Shown in pieces: positions 1-9,023 of a DNA stretch of 64,000 nucleotides. Origin of the DNA: Minicystis rosea. Lineage in GTDB: Bacteria > Myxococcota_A > Polyangia > Polyangiales > Polyangiaceae. Position numbers and translations under genes: made by a program. The stretch lies in assembly GCA_001931535.1 (NCBI GenBank), contig CP016211.1:7549703-7613702 (forward strand), written 5' to 3'. A model generated the notes under the pieces. It saw nothing but the letters and a program-made list of their open reading frames with translations. It had not been told where the DNA came from and ran no database searches. Position 1 is the stretch's first letter. Each line of letters begins with the position of its first letter.

Positions 1-1577
1 GACCCGAAGATGCCCACGTTGTCCTTGCTCGTCACCGCGAAGACCGCGCCGAGGAGCACGAGATCGAGCGTGATCTCGGGCTTGCGCTTGAGCCACGTCG
101 GATCGCGCTCCGCGAGGCGATACGCGCCCGCGAGATCCTTGGCGATGACCCCTTCGTAGCCCTGCGCGCGGAAGTGGTAGAAGAGGCGATTGACGTCGTC
201 GCGATCCTCCGCGAGCTGCCCCTCCGACATGGAGAGAGGCACCGGCAGCGGGAAGCCGCCGAGCGGCGCGAGCAGGCCGCCGAGCACGCGCCGCCGCTCG
301 TGGAGCGGGAAGCTCGTGAGATCGCGGCCGTTCAGATAGATGAGGTCGAAGGCCGCGAATTTGAGCGTGACCGGCATGCTCCGATCGCCCTGCAAATAGC
401 CGTAAACCTCGTAGACGGTCGCCGGCCGCACGCCCTCGAGATCGACCACGGTGCCGTGCAGCTCGCCGTCGATGATCGTCGAGCGCGCCGGGATCGTGCG
501 GCACGTGGTGTCGAGCCCGCGCACGAGCTCGATCCAATCGTGACGCGCGCGCGTGTAGGCGGCGACGAGCACCGATCCCGTCGCGTCGGTCGCCTTGTGC
601 AGCATCAAGCGGATGCCGTCGTACTTGCGCTCGACCCACACGGGATAGCGCGCGATCTCGTCGGTGGTGCCATTGGCCAGCGCCGGCCGCACGGGAACGA
701 GGGGCTTGAGCTGAATCGCGCGCAGCCCCGCGGGCCCTTCGCTCTCGAGGACGCGCGCCACGTGGAACGCATCGGTGAGCGCCATCGCGTGCCCCACCGC
801 CTCTTCGGACGCGCCGAACCGCTTGGCCAGCGCGCGCGTGAGCACCTCGCCTTGGTACTCGAAGCCGAAGCCCGCGCGACGGAGGAGGAGCTTGGCCAGG
901 AAGTACGCCTCCAAGCGACCGCAGCGCTCCAAGATCGATCGCGCCAGATCGAACTTCCGATTGCGCCGCTCCTTGGGGAGGAAGCGCAGCGCTTCCAACA
1001 CCTCGGCCGCGGTGAGCGCCGGATCCGATCGCATCTCCTGCCGGCTCTCGGCGAAGAGCACCGCGACGTCACCCACCATGCTGAGCCGATCGACCACCTC
1101 GCGCTGTCCCACGAGGCGCGTCGACATGAGCAGCCGCACCAGGCTGTCGCGCCGGAGCGTGCCGCGGCGGCCGTGGAACGGATCGCCGAGGACGCAGGCG
1201 ATCTTCTGCGCGATGGAGAGCCCCACGTCCTTCTCGAAGAACTGGAGGAGCAGCGCCTCGCGCCCCGCGGTGTCCGGCGGCGGCTCGACGCGCAGCCCGA
1301 AGAGCTGCGCCACGCGCTCCGGCGCGAGCGCCGAGAGCGGCAGGAAGAGCCCGCGGCACAAGCTGTAGAACGGGATCGAGTCGAGCGCGGTGACGGGCGT
1401 CTCCCCGCGCTCGGCGCCGATCTTCTCCACCGCGAGGCGCAGATGAAGCGGCAGCCCGATGGCACGCGAGAGGTACTCGTCCTCGAAGCGCTTCGGCCCG
1501 ATGGAGCGGGTCATCTCCCCGAGGTCCTTCGCCTTGGAGAGCCAGGCGCGGACGTCGTCGGTTTGAATGATGCGCAC
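1..1577 (-). CDS. ATP-dependent DNA ligase (3' end beyond window)
   Basis: Joins nicked DNA through a ligase-AMP intermediate. About 525 residues are visible. The first ~280 residues form an alpha-helical DNA-binding domain of the LigB/archaeal-eukaryotic type. The nucleotidyltransferase core follows, with motif I KYDGIR at about 318-323 (Lys318 is the expected AMP-carrying lysine), IIDGELHG at about 368-375, YEGVIAKD at about 474-481 and WLKRKP at about 495-500. The C-terminal OB domain runs off the window edge. I chose the GTG start that lies 4 bases after the stop of the upstream RecA-like gene, so the two are probably co-transcribed as a DNA-repair pair. The family call is firm. Whether this is an essential or an accessory ligase cannot be told here. 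Confidence 0.93.
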   Translation of the reverse strand, partial: MRIIQTDDVRAWLSKAKDLGEMTRSIGPKRFEDEYLSRAIGLPLHLRLAVEKIGAERGETPVTALDSIPFYSLCRGLFLPLSALAPERVAQLFGLRVEPPPDTAGREALLLQFFEKDVGLSIAQKIACVLGDPFHGRRGTLRRDSLVRLLMSTRLVGQREVVDRLSMVGDVAVLFAESRQEMRSDPALTAAEVLEALRFLPKERRNRKFDLARSILERCGRLEAYFLAKLLLRRAGFGFEYQGEVLTRALAKRFGASEEAVGHAMALTDAFHVARVLESEGPAGLRAIQLKPLVPVRPALANGTTDEIARYPVWVERKYDGIRLMLHKATDATGSVLVAAYTRARHDWIELVRGLDTTCRTIPARSTIIDGELHGTVVDLEGVRPATVYEVYGYLQGDRSMPVTLKFAAFDLIYLNGRDLTSFPLHERRRVLGGLLAPLGGFPLPVPLSMSEGQLAEDRDDVNRLFYHFRAQGYEGVIAKDLAGAYRLAERDPTWLKRKPEITLDLVLLGAVFAVTSKDNVGIFG

Positions 1578-1581
1578 GCGC

Positions 1582-2982
1582 TCAACCTCGCGGCGCGAGC
1601 GGCTTGTACTCCGCCGGCTGCCCGTCGTGCGGCCGCATCGTCCCCGTCCCCGGATCGCGCGCGACGCGGATGGGATACGAGAAGATGGGCGTGGTCACGC
1701 TCTTCACCGCGGAGATGACGTCGATCTTCTCGCGGTACTTGCCGCCCCACATCTCGGCCTGCTCCTTCGATCCGAGGCTCATCTCCTCGATGAGGAACAC
1801 CACGTCCGCCGTGTGCATCAGCGCCTCGCCGCCGACGGGCATGCCGGTGTCGCGGATCTGACCGATGCACACGCAGGTGACGCCCTTCTCGTGGTTGTAC
1901 GTCTTCAGGGCAGAGAGGTTGTCGGCGGTGCGGTTCTTGGTCGGATCGAGCATGTTGAGCGAGTCGATGACCACGAACTTGATGTTCTCCCGCTCCACCA
2001 GATATCGATACTTGGCGATGAAGTCATCCCACGTGCTGCTCTTGTGATATTGACTCTCGAGCACGAGCACGTTGGCGAGCACCTGCTTTTCCAGCTCGTC
2101 CTCGGCGAGGCCCGTCGCGGCCATTCCGATCTTGGTCATCCGCGAGCAGAGGTCGTCGCGCCCCGATCCATCGTTGTCGTGAAACCCCTCCTCCGCGACC
2201 ACGAAGGCGACCTTCTGCCCGGAGAGCGCCACGCGCGACATGCCCGCGAGCGCCGACCGCGTCTTGCCCTTTCCGGGCGGCCCCGCGAGGGCGATCGTAC
2301 AGCCCTTGGGCACGCCGCCGAGCGCGTTCTTCCCATCCTCGGTGAGGCACAGCAAATCGAGCACCGAGCCGAGCGGCACCGCCTCCTGCGTCTTGATGCG
2401 CTCGGTGATGAGCGCCGGCCGGATGATGTCGGCGTCGAGCCCCTTGTCCCCATCCGCCTGCGCTTGGCCGCCGAACGGCACGGACGCCGGATCGACCATG
2501 GGGCCGCCCCCGCCGCCCATCATGGTCTGCATCATCTGCATCATCTGCATCATGGCCATCATGGGATTGGGCCCCATCGGCATGCCCATCCCCGGCATCC
2601 CCATACTGGGCTGCATTCCCATGTTGGGTTGCATCCCCATGCCGGGCTGCATTCCCATGCCAGGCTGCATCCCCATGCCGGGCTGCATCCCCATGCCGGG
2701 TTGCATTCCCATGCCAGGCTGCATCCCCATACCAGACTGCATTCCCATGTTGGGCTGCATCGGCATCCCCGGCTGCATCCCCATACCAGGCTGCATTCCC
2801 ATGTTGGGCTGCATCGGCATGCCCATGCCCGGCTGCATCGGCTGCCCCTGCATCCCGGGCTGCATCGGCATCCCGATGCTCGGCTGCATCGACTGCATCG
2901 GCACGCCCATGTTCGGCTGCATCGACATGGCAGCGACTTGCGAGGGATCGGCAGGCTGACCTTCGTTCTTCTTCTTCACCAT
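1582..2982 (-). CDS. RecA-like ATPase with Met/Gln/Pro/Gly repeat N-terminus
   Basis: About 466 residues. The C-terminal part (from about residue 190) is a RecA/RadA-like P-loop ATPase core, with Walker A GPPGKGKT at about 234-241 and Walker B FVVIDSLN at about 335-342. The N-terminal ~150 residues are a low-complexity tract built from the hexapeptide GMQPGM and variants (18-nt unit at DNA level), followed by a Met/Gln run and a Gly5 patch. The start is the ATG reading MVKKKNEG, which has a good GGAG Shine-Dalgarno 7 bases upstream; an ATG 30 bases further out lacks one. The gene ends 4 bases before a DNA ligase, which suggests a shared role in DNA repair or recombination. Chromosomal RecA lacks such a tail, so I would not name this recA. 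The precise function is unknown. Confidence 0.85.
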   Translation of the reverse strand: MVKKKNEGQPADPSQVAAMSMQPNMGVPMQSMQPSIGMPMQPGMQGQPMQPGMGMPMQPNMGMQPGMGMQPGMPMQPNMGMQSGMGMQPGMGMQPGMGMQPGMGMQPGMGMQPGMGMQPNMGMQPSMGMPGMGMPMGPNPMMAMMQMMQMMQTMMGGGGGPMVDPASVPFGGQAQADGDKGLDADIIRPALITERIKTQEAVPLGSVLDLLCLTEDGKNALGGVPKGCTIALAGPPGKGKTRSALAGMSRVALSGQKVAFVVAEEGFHDNDGSGRDDLCSRMTKIGMAATGLAEDELEKQVLANVLVLESQYHKSSTWDDFIAKYRYLVERENIKFVVIDSLNMLDPTKNRTADNLSALKTYNHEKGVTCVCIGQIRDTGMPVGGEALMHTADVVFLIEEMSLGSKEQAEMWGGKYREKIDVISAVKSVTTPIFSYPIRVARDPGTGTMRPHDGQPAEYKPLAPRG

Positions 2983-3432
2983 GCACGCGCTCCGGTTGGG
3001 GGCCGGCACCATACCCCACGGGCAAGCGCCTGCCGAGAGCTACGCACGAAAGCAACGGCGCCGTGCGGCGGCGCACCGCCGAGCCCAGAGCCCCGCGCCG
3101 GCGCCGCGCGTCGAGCCGCGGGCTCGGCACAATGGATCCAGGCCCCGACCGAAACATGGTGTCGAGCGTCGTGAATGGATATCCATCTCGACGAGCGAGA
3201 TCGAGATCATGAATCCATCGTGGCGCCCAATCACGACATGAATCTCCATCACCCAACCCACGAGAGACCCAAACCCATCTCGTCGCGCGCTCTTCACACC
3301 CGCACACGCCTTCGATCAGAGTGACAACAACGGCATATTTGCCCCACCCAATCCGTCTGCTCGCCGGGCGATGGGTCGTGTAGGCTGAACGAGCGCCACG
3401 CCGTCCCGCGTTCGGCGCGCGAGGTCCTTGCC
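2983..3432. other. Divergent intergenic region without a gene
   Basis: This 450-bp stretch separates the minus-strand RecA-like/ligase operon from the plus-strand MYXO-CTERM gene, so it should hold both promoters. I see no convincing ORF. It contains a 12-bp perfect palindrome ATGGATATCCAT at 3175-3186. AT content is higher around 3330-3345, but no clear promoter hexamers stand out. Confidence 0.4.
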
Positions 3433-5388
3433 ATGAAGCTCCACCATGCTGTCGTTGCCACCACCGTGCTCGCCGCCGCCGCGGCCACGAGCACCGACGC
3501 GCGCGCGGCCACGTGCAACGTCGAGGCCTGTACCGCGGAGATTCAGGCGGCCGCGGGCCTCGTCGTCAACGAGGTCTTCACGGACAGCAATGGGCACACG
3601 GCCACCCAACTGCCGGTGTATGGCAAGCTCGTCAACAACTGGCCCGGTTGCCCGGAGCGGGTCGATTACGCGGGCGCCGGCCACTCGATCCCGCCCTACG
3701 ACTGCCCGGGTCAGTACGTCGGCGATGCCACGACGGCCACGGTGGCGAGCGCCAACGTCTTCCTCTCTTCGGTCGACCGGCAATGGTGGCAGCCCTGCCG
3801 CCTCGGCAATGGCGCGCTCACGGACATCGGAGGCGCGATGTGCGTGAGCGATTGGACGTGCATCGCCGACGGCCTCGGCGGCAATTACAACCCTTGGCAA
3901 GGGCTCGTCTTCGACCTCGGCGGCCCCTCCAACAAAGTCGCCATCTTCGCGGAGAACGACCACGGCCCGCAGCCCTGCGAGTCGCTCGAATACACGGTCT
4001 TCCTCAGCGACAACCCCAACGCGCACGCCGACACCGACATCATCCTCGATCCGTCGAAGGACGGCGTGGATCCGATGAAATGGAACCGCGCGGTCCTCTC
4101 CAAGGTGTACACGAAGGGCTTCGTCGAGGTCCGCCCGCCCGATCCGGCGGGGCACGCCGCCTGCGGCGACGTCGCGGAGTTCTCGGTCGAAGAAGACTCC
4201 TTCGTGCAAGTCTTCTCCCTGCCCTGCGGCATCACCTTCCGTTATGCCGCCATCGTCGCCGGCAACGACGGTCGCGATTTCCCCTCCTGTGCCTACGACT
4301 CCAACGAGGGTGAGATCGACGCCGTCGCCGGCCTCACCGAGTCGGGGTCCGCCGTCTGTCCCGACGCCGACAACGACCATTACGTCGATTGCAATTGCCC
4401 CGGCGCGCCGCCGATCTGTGATTGCAACGACGGCGACCCGACCATTCACCCGGGCGCGCCCGAGGCGTGCGACGCCACCGTCGATTACAACTGCGACAAC
4501 ACCATCGGCACGCCCTGCGCGGCGGGCCTCGTCTGCAACGAAGGGTCCTGTCTCACGCCCTGCGGCACGGGCGAGAACCCTTATTGCCCGCCGGGCTCGG
4601 TGTGCAAGACGGTGCCCGACAAAGGCAACCTCTGCCTCGCCGTCAATTGCAACTGCTCCCCGGGCCAGGTGTGCATCGACGACAAGTGCGTCGACGCCTG
4701 CGACAAAGTGGTCTGTCCCGGGGCCCAGGTTTGCCTCGATGGGCAGTGCTTCGACCCCTGCTCCAACATCGAATGCCCGCAGGGTCAGCTCTGCCAATCA
4801 GGCCAATGCGTGTTCCCGTGCGGGTGCTTCGCGGGCGACATCGGCTGCAACGGCGGCCTCGTGTGCGACGTGGGCAACAGCAACACCTGCGTGCCGCCCG
4901 TGTGCAAAGGCATCTCGTGCCCGGTGGGCCAAACCTGCGATGGGACGACGGGCCAGTGCATCAGCTTCTGCAACGGCAACGTTCATTGCCCCGCCGGTCA
5001 GAAGTGCGACGACACGGCCGGCGGCTGCATCCCCTTCTGCCAAGGCGTGACCTGCCCGCAGGATTTCGCCTGTGATCCGGAGTCGGGTCAATGCGTCGAC
5101 GTGTCGTGTGAAGACGTCACCTGCTTTCCACCGCAGGTGTGTGAAAAGGGCAAGTGCGTGACCCCCGACGGCGGCACCGCGGGCGGGGCCGGCGGCGGCG
5201 GGACCGGCGGGGCCGGCGGCGAGGCCACGGGCGGCGCGCCCAGCAGCTCGAGCAGCAGCGGCGATCCGGGCGACCAGGGCTCCTGCGGTTGCCGCGTGCC
5301 CGGTGAGCCCGACGAGGCGCCGCTCGGCAGCGCGGGCGCGCTGGCGCTGCTCGGTCTGGCGGCAGCCGCGATGCGCAGGCGGAAGTAG
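3433..5388 (+). CDS. Secreted Cys-rich protein with MYXO-CTERM-like tail
   Basis: 651 residues. A Sec signal peptide (MKLHHAVVATTVLAAAA...) is followed by a ~290-residue globular secreted region. Next comes a calcium-binding-like stretch rich in DxDxD (around PDADNDHYVDC, also seen in myxobacterial putative metal-binding repeats), then about eight Cys-rich repeats of the form CPxGQxCxxGxC. A Gly/Ala/Ser linker leads to a C-terminal CGCR motif, a hydrophobic helix and an RRRK end. That tail fits the MYXO-CTERM sorting signal, which anchors proteins to the outer surface after processing. The start has GAGG 8 bases upstream. The role is not known; a surface adhesin or matrix protein is an inference. 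Confidence 0.88.
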   Translation: MKLHHAVVATTVLAAAAATSTDARAATCNVEACTAEIQAAAGLVVNEVFTDSNGHTATQLPVYGKLVNNWPGCPERVDYAGAGHSIPPYDCPGQYVGDATTATVASANVFLSSVDRQWWQPCRLGNGALTDIGGAMCVSDWTCIADGLGGNYNPWQGLVFDLGGPSNKVAIFAENDHGPQPCESLEYTVFLSDNPNAHADTDIILDPSKDGVDPMKWNRAVLSKVYTKGFVEVRPPDPAGHAACGDVAEFSVEEDSFVQVFSLPCGITFRYAAIVAGNDGRDFPSCAYDSNEGEIDAVAGLTESGSAVCPDADNDHYVDCNCPGAPPICDCNDGDPTIHPGAPEACDATVDYNCDNTIGTPCAAGLVCNEGSCLTPCGTGENPYCPPGSVCKTVPDKGNLCLAVNCNCSPGQVCIDDKCVDACDKVVCPGAQVCLDGQCFDPCSNIECPQGQLCQSGQCVFPCGCFAGDIGCNGGLVCDVGNSNTCVPPVCKGISCPVGQTCDGTTGQCISFCNGNVHCPAGQKCDDTAGGCIPFCQGVTCPQDFACDPESGQCVDVSCEDVTCFPPQVCEKGKCVTPDGGTAGGAGGGGTGGAGGEATGGAPSSSSSSGDPGDQGSCGCRVPGEPDEAPLGSAGALALLGLAAAAMRRRK

Positions 5389-5406
5389 CCCATCGAATCG
5401 CAAGAC

Positions 5407-5439
5407 GAGGAATCGGAGACTCCCATTCTCCGATTCCTC
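5407..5439. terminator. Bidirectional hairpin terminator
   Basis: A perfect 13-bp stem (GAGGAATCGGAGA and its complement) with a 7-base loop lies between the convergent MYXO-CTERM gene and cysE. There is no long T-run on either side, so it is a hairpin stop or mRNA-end stabiliser. Confidence 0.6.
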
Positions 5440-5509
5440 CCCTCCTCGAAACCCACTTCGATCTCGAGGGCAAAGCCCGTTGGGGAACGGGCGAGATGGT
5501 GTCAGAGGC

Positions 5510-6436
5510 TCAAATGCCGGCGCCGCCCTCGAACATCTCTTGGCGGACTTGGGCCTGCGTGACGCGGCTCCCGGGAGGGACGCTCTGCGTGAGCCAGACG
5601 TTGCCGCCGATGCTCGATCCCTTGCCGATGGTGATGCGGCCGAGGATGGTGGCGCCGGCGTAGACGATGACGTCGTCCTCGACGATGGGGTGGCGGGGGA
5701 TGCCTTTGATCGGGCGGCCCTGCGTGTCGGTGGGGAAGCTCTTGGCGCCGAGGGTGACGCCTTGGTAGAGGCGCACGCGCTCGCCGATGATGCACGTCTC
5801 GCCGATGACGACGCCGGTGCCGTGATCGATGAAGAAGCTCGCGCCGATGCGGGCCCCGGGGTGGATGTCGATGCCGGTCTCGGCGTGCGCCAGCTCCGAG
5901 AGGATGCGCGGCACGAGCGGAGCGCCGAGGTTGTAGAGCTCGTGCGCGATGCGCTGGTGGATGAGCGCGGTCATGCACGGATACGAGAGCACCGCCTCGT
6001 CCGGGCTCGTCGCGGCAGGGTCGCCTTCGTAGGCCGCGCGCGCGTCGGATCCGAGGAGGGAGCGCACGTGCGGCAGGCGCGCAGCCAAGTCACGCACCAC
6101 CGGCGCGGCGCGGCCCTCGCATTCGGGGCAATGACCATCGCTGTGCGTGCACGCGAAGAGCAGCCCGCGGCGGACCTGCTCTTCGAGCGCGACCAGCGCG
6201 GCATCGAGCGTGTGACCGATGTAATAGTGGATGCCCTCGTTGGAGAGATCCGAAGCCCCGAAATGCCCGGGGAAGAGCGAGGCGCGCAGATCGCGGATGA
6301 TCTCCGAGAGCGCCGCGCGCGAGGGCAGCGCGTGGCGCCCGAGCTTGCGCCGCCGCCCGCGGAGGAGCTCCGCGTTCGAGGCGCAGAGCGCATCCACGAC
6401 GGGAGCGAGGCTCCAGTCGGAGTTCTCGCACCTCAC
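5510..6436 (-). CDS. cysE: Serine O-acetyltransferase
   Basis: Transfers acetyl from acetyl-CoA to L-serine, giving O-acetylserine, the substrate of CysK in cysteine synthesis. 308 residues, matching the longer SATase form. An N-terminal helical domain (to about residue 165) is followed by left-handed beta-helix hexapeptide repeats (GIDIHPGARIGASFFIDHGTG, VVIGETCIIG, IVEDDVIVYAGATILG), including the catalytic DHGTG segment. The GTG start overlaps the cysK stop codon (GTGA), so the two genes are translationally coupled. The C-terminus ends in Ile, as needed for docking into the CysK active site in the cysteine synthase complex. The N-terminal region has a CxxC-like patch (CTHSDGHCPEC) that is not standard in the enzyme and could bind metal or sense redox state. 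Confidence 0.95.
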   Translation of the reverse strand: MRCENSDWSLAPVVDALCASNAELLRGRRRKLGRHALPSRAALSEIIRDLRASLFPGHFGASDLSNEGIHYYIGHTLDAALVALEEQVRRGLLFACTHSDGHCPECEGRAAPVVRDLAARLPHVRSLLGSDARAAYEGDPAATSPDEAVLSYPCMTALIHQRIAHELYNLGAPLVPRILSELAHAETGIDIHPGARIGASFFIDHGTGVVIGETCIIGERVRLYQGVTLGAKSFPTDTQGRPIKGIPRHPIVEDDVIVYAGATILGRITIGKGSSIGGNVWLTQSVPPGSRVTQAQVRQEMFEGGAGI

Positions 6437-7410
6437 AGCGCGATGCCCTGGGCGTCGAACAAGCCCTCGAAGAGCGCCGTGCTGAGGTAGCGCTCGCCGG
6501 AGTCGGGCAGCACCGCGACGATGGTCTTGCCCTCGTTCTCGGGGCGCTTGGCGAGGCGCGTGGCCACCGCGACCGCCGCGCCGCAGGAGATGCCGGAGAG
6601 GATGCCCTCTTCGCGCGCCAGGCGCCGCGCGAAGAAGATGGCCTCTTCGTTCGTCACCTGCTCGACGGCGTCGATGAGGGAGAGATCGAGCACGTCGGGG
6701 ATGAAGCCGGCGCCGATGCCTTGGATCTTGTGCGGCGCGGGCTTGAGCGGCTCGCCCGCGAGCTTCTGCGTGATCACGGGCGAGTGCGTCGGCTCCACCG
6801 CGACCGAGAAGAGCGGCTTGTTGCGGACCTTCTCGAAGTAGCGCGACACGCCGGTGATGGTGCCGCCGGTGCCGACGCCCGAGACGAGGATGTCGACGTT
6901 GCCGTCGGTGTCGTCCCAAATCTCGGGGCCCGTGGTCTTCTCGTGGATCGCCGGGTTCGCCGGGTTCTTGAACTGCTGGAGGAGGACGTAGCGCTCGGGA
7001 TCGCTGGCGACGAGCTCCTCGGCCTTGGCGATGGCGCCGTTCATCCCCTTCGGACCTTCGGTGAGGAGGATCTTGGCGCCGTAGGCGACGAGCAGCTTGC
7101 GGCGCTCGACGCTCATCGTCTCGGGCATCGTCAGCGTGAGCGGGTAACCGCGTGCGGCCGCGACGAACGCCAGCGCGATGCCGGTGTTGCCGCTCGTGGG
7201 CTCGACCAGCTCCTTGCCCTGACGGAGGACGCCGCGCTGCTCGGCGTCCCACACGAGCGCCGCGCCGATGCGACATTTCACCGAATAAGCCGGGTTTCGC
7301 CCCTCGATCTTGGCGAGGATGGTGGCCTTGGCCCCGTCGTGGATGCGGTTGAGGCGCACGAGCGGCGTGCGCCCGATGGACTGAGCGTTGTCATCGAACC
7401 AGCGGGACAT
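6433..7410 (-). CDS. cysK: Cysteine synthase A (O-acetylserine sulfhydrylase)
   Basis: PLP enzyme that makes L-cysteine from O-acetylserine and sulfide. 325 residues. The PLP lysine lies in NPAYSVKCRIG (about residue 40), the substrate loop is EPTSGNTG, and the phosphate-binding loop is GVGTGGT. The sequence closely follows enterobacterial CysK throughout (for example LTMPETMS and SGERYLSTALF). The start is the ATG reading MSRWFDDN, with GGAGGA 5 bases upstream; a further in-frame start 39 bases out has none. It is the first gene of the cysK-cysE operon. Confidence 0.96.
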   Translation of the reverse strand: MSRWFDDNAQSIGRTPLVRLNRIHDGAKATILAKIEGRNPAYSVKCRIGAALVWDAEQRGVLRQGKELVEPTSGNTGIALAFVAAARGYPLTLTMPETMSVERRKLLVAYGAKILLTEGPKGMNGAIAKAEELVASDPERYVLLQQFKNPANPAIHEKTTGPEIWDDTDGNVDILVSGVGTGGTITGVSRYFEKVRNKPLFSVAVEPTHSPVITQKLAGEPLKPAPHKIQGIGAGFIPDVLDLSLIDAVEQVTNEEAIFFARRLAREEGILSGISCGAAVAVATRLAKRPENEGKTIVAVLPDSGERYLSTALFEGLFDAQGIAL

Positions 7411-7973
7411 CGAATCCTCCGGGTGGCGCGGGATCTCGCAGGAAATCACGGGCGATCGACGAGCCGGCGTCCGGGGCCGCGGAGCTTCAGCGAAGCGTCT
7501 GCGACGACCAGCGCGCCGGCCCGGTACAGCTCGGGCCCGGACAGCATACGCAGAGAGGCAGGGCGATGGGCGGAGACATCGGTGGATCGCTCTCGCTAGC
7601 AGCGGGGCTCACGATCGTCAACGCCGGCCGCCCGCGACGAACGCGGGCGCGATGAAGAAGCGTGCAGCAGAGCTAGTGCCGCGCGCCCGAAGCTCCGCCG
7701 GGACTTCGGGCCTCGGCGCTAGGCCGCGCGAAGCGTGGCGGGGTTTGGGGCGTAGCCCCATCGAAACCGATAGGGATGCACGCGCGCGAAGCGCCGCCGC
7801 AAAGCGGCGACGAAGTCCGGCCTTGTGTGGCCGGACTTCGGGCGGGCAGCTCTAGGCTCTGTCTGACGACTGCGGAGAGCCCCGCATCGTCGGTCGGGCT
7901 CGCTCGAAATACGAGAGTATTCCTCGCTCGCTCTCCCTAGCTGCGGTGCGCTCGCGACGTCGTCAGACAGAGC
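7411..7973. other. Repeat- and hairpin-rich intergenic block
   Basis: About 560 bp with no supportable gene. The cysK promoter should lie at its left end. From about 7680 it holds several inverted repeats built on CCCGAAG/CTTCGGG (7686-7692 with 7704-7710, and the 7811-7840 hairpin). It ends in the inverted-repeat element at 7852-7977. It looks like an accumulation site for extragenic repeats. Confidence 0.6.
7811..7840. repeat. Perfect 12-bp hairpin
   Basis: CGAAGTCCGGCC, a 6-base loop (TTGTGT), then the exact complement. The core GGACTTCGGG recurs at 7701-7710, so this is probably a local extragenic palindromic repeat rather than a dedicated terminator, although it could stop transcription from either side. 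Confidence 0.6.
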
Positions 7974-7977
7974 CTAG
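7852..7977. repeat. 126-bp element with 19-bp perfect terminal inverted repeats (element A)
   Basis: The arms CTAGGCTCTGTCTGACGAC (7852-7870) and its exact complement (7959-7977) bound an 88-bp interior. Inside are a middle stem (CCGCA 7882-7886 with TGCGG 7942-7946) and an inner hairpin (AATAC-GAGA-GTATT, 7908-7921). The minus strand carries GAGCCCGA beside the inner hairpin. The right arm contains the stop codon of the fatty acid hydroxylase gene. The same architecture recurs in the element at 44554-44709. It may be a MITE-like element or a structured RNA; no ORF fits inside. Confidence 0.75.
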
Positions 7978-8882
7978 GCGCGGCCGCGGCGCGGATCGCT
8001 CTCACGCGTGCGACACAGGTGATCCCACAGCGTGAACGCCTCGCCGAAATGCACCTCGGCGTTGGCGTGATGACGGTTGTGGAACGCGGAGGTGTTCACG
8101 TAGAGGCGCGGGAGCGTGGCTTCGAGGAAGCGCGAGGCCACGCCGCTGTGCAGGTAGAAATTGAGGAGGACGAAGCCGCCGACGAGCCCGAAATAGAGGG
8201 GAACCCAATGCACCGCCTTCGGGTGCGCCCAGACGACGACGGGCCAGAAGGTGAGCAGCGACTCCACGGGGCCGACGGCGAAGCCCGCGAAGGCCGTGGG
8301 ATCGCGATACACGTGGTGCCCGCGGTGGAAGGGGAAGAGCCAGCGCGTGTGCAGGAGGCGATGCTTCCAGTAGAGCCATGCATCGATGACGAGGACGCCG
8401 GCCAGCGTCTGCAAGACGGCGCGCGGCGCGCCGCCCGCCTCTTCGATCGACCACGTCAGCCCGACGGGGAGGCCGGCCTCGAGGCGCGAGAGCGGCCACG
8501 CCAGCAAGCTCGCGGCGACCCAAGCTGCGAGCGCGGTGTCACGCGCGCCGCGGAGCGCGAGCGCGGGCTTGCGGCGCGGCCCCTGGAGACGAACGGGGCG
8601 CCGCTCGGAGATCCACGTGACGATCGCGGCGCCCGTGAGCACCGATCCCGCGATGGCGACGAAGCCCCCGAGCAGCGAGAGATAGAAGAGCCGCGGGCCC
8701 ACCGACGCGAACAACCCCGACACGGTGAGCCCGACGACGACGGCGCCCTCGACCCACGTGGCCCACGCGCCCGACGATCGACGGCGCGTTGGCTGAGGGC
8801 CGCGCGCCTCTTCGGCGAGGCCGGCGACGACCTGATCATCGGAGACGGGAGCGAGGAAGGAAGGCGCGTTCGAGGGCGGCAT
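7974..8882 (-). CDS. Membrane fatty acid hydroxylase / sterol desaturase family protein
   Basis: 302 residues with about five hydrophobic segments. It carries the three His boxes of the di-iron hydroxylase superfamily: HRLLH (174-178), HRGHH (186-190) and HNRHH (268-272). Such enzymes hydroxylate or desaturate lipids such as sterols, carotenoids or fatty acids; the substrate here is not evident. I chose the ATG reading MPPSNAPS. A longer GTG start would place the TetR operator palindrome inside the coding region. The gene is divergent from a TetR regulator, which probably controls it. The stop codon lies within the right arm of the inverted-repeat element. Confidence 0.88.
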   Translation of the reverse strand: MPPSNAPSFLAPVSDDQVVAGLAEEARGPQPTRRRSSGAWATWVEGAVVVGLTVSGLFASVGPRLFYLSLLGGFVAIAGSVLTGAAIVTWISERRPVRLQGPRRKPALALRGARDTALAAWVAASLLAWPLSRLEAGLPVGLTWSIEEAGGAPRAVLQTLAGVLVIDAWLYWKHRLLHTRWLFPFHRGHHVYRDPTAFAGFAVGPVESLLTFWPVVVWAHPKAVHWVPLYFGLVGGFVLLNFYLHSGVASRFLEATLPRLYVNTSAFHNRHHANAEVHFGEAFTLWDHLCRTRESDPRRGRA

Positions 8883-8912
8883 GGTGATGTCGAACGCATC
8901 GTATTGGATTTC

Positions 8913-8927
8913 GTTACACGGTGTAAC
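8913..8927. promoter_or_regulatory. Probable TetR operator
   Basis: Perfect 7+1+7 palindrome GTTACAC-G-GTGTAAC in the divergent intergenic space between the fatty acid hydroxylase and the TetR gene. It lies about 30 bases upstream of the hydroxylase start and about 100 bases upstream of the TetR start, as expected for local repression of both promoters. The binding protein is inferred from context. Confidence 0.7.
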
Positions 8928-9023
8928 AATCCCAACGAGCCCGCGCACGAGGACCGGCGTGCCGGCCCGGGCAGCGCGAAAGACTGGTCAGGCGCCCGGC
9001 GCCCGGCACTAGAGTGTGGGCCG

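Noticed and set aside
2590..2930. Short tandem repeats taken as a satellite or CRISPR array
   Set aside because: The 18-nt units stay in frame and encode the GMQPGM tract of the RecA-like protein.
2983..3432. Small ORFs (2981-3241 plus, 3040-3297 minus) as genes
   Set aside because: They have no ribosome binding site, no protein-like composition, and lie in a divergent promoter region.
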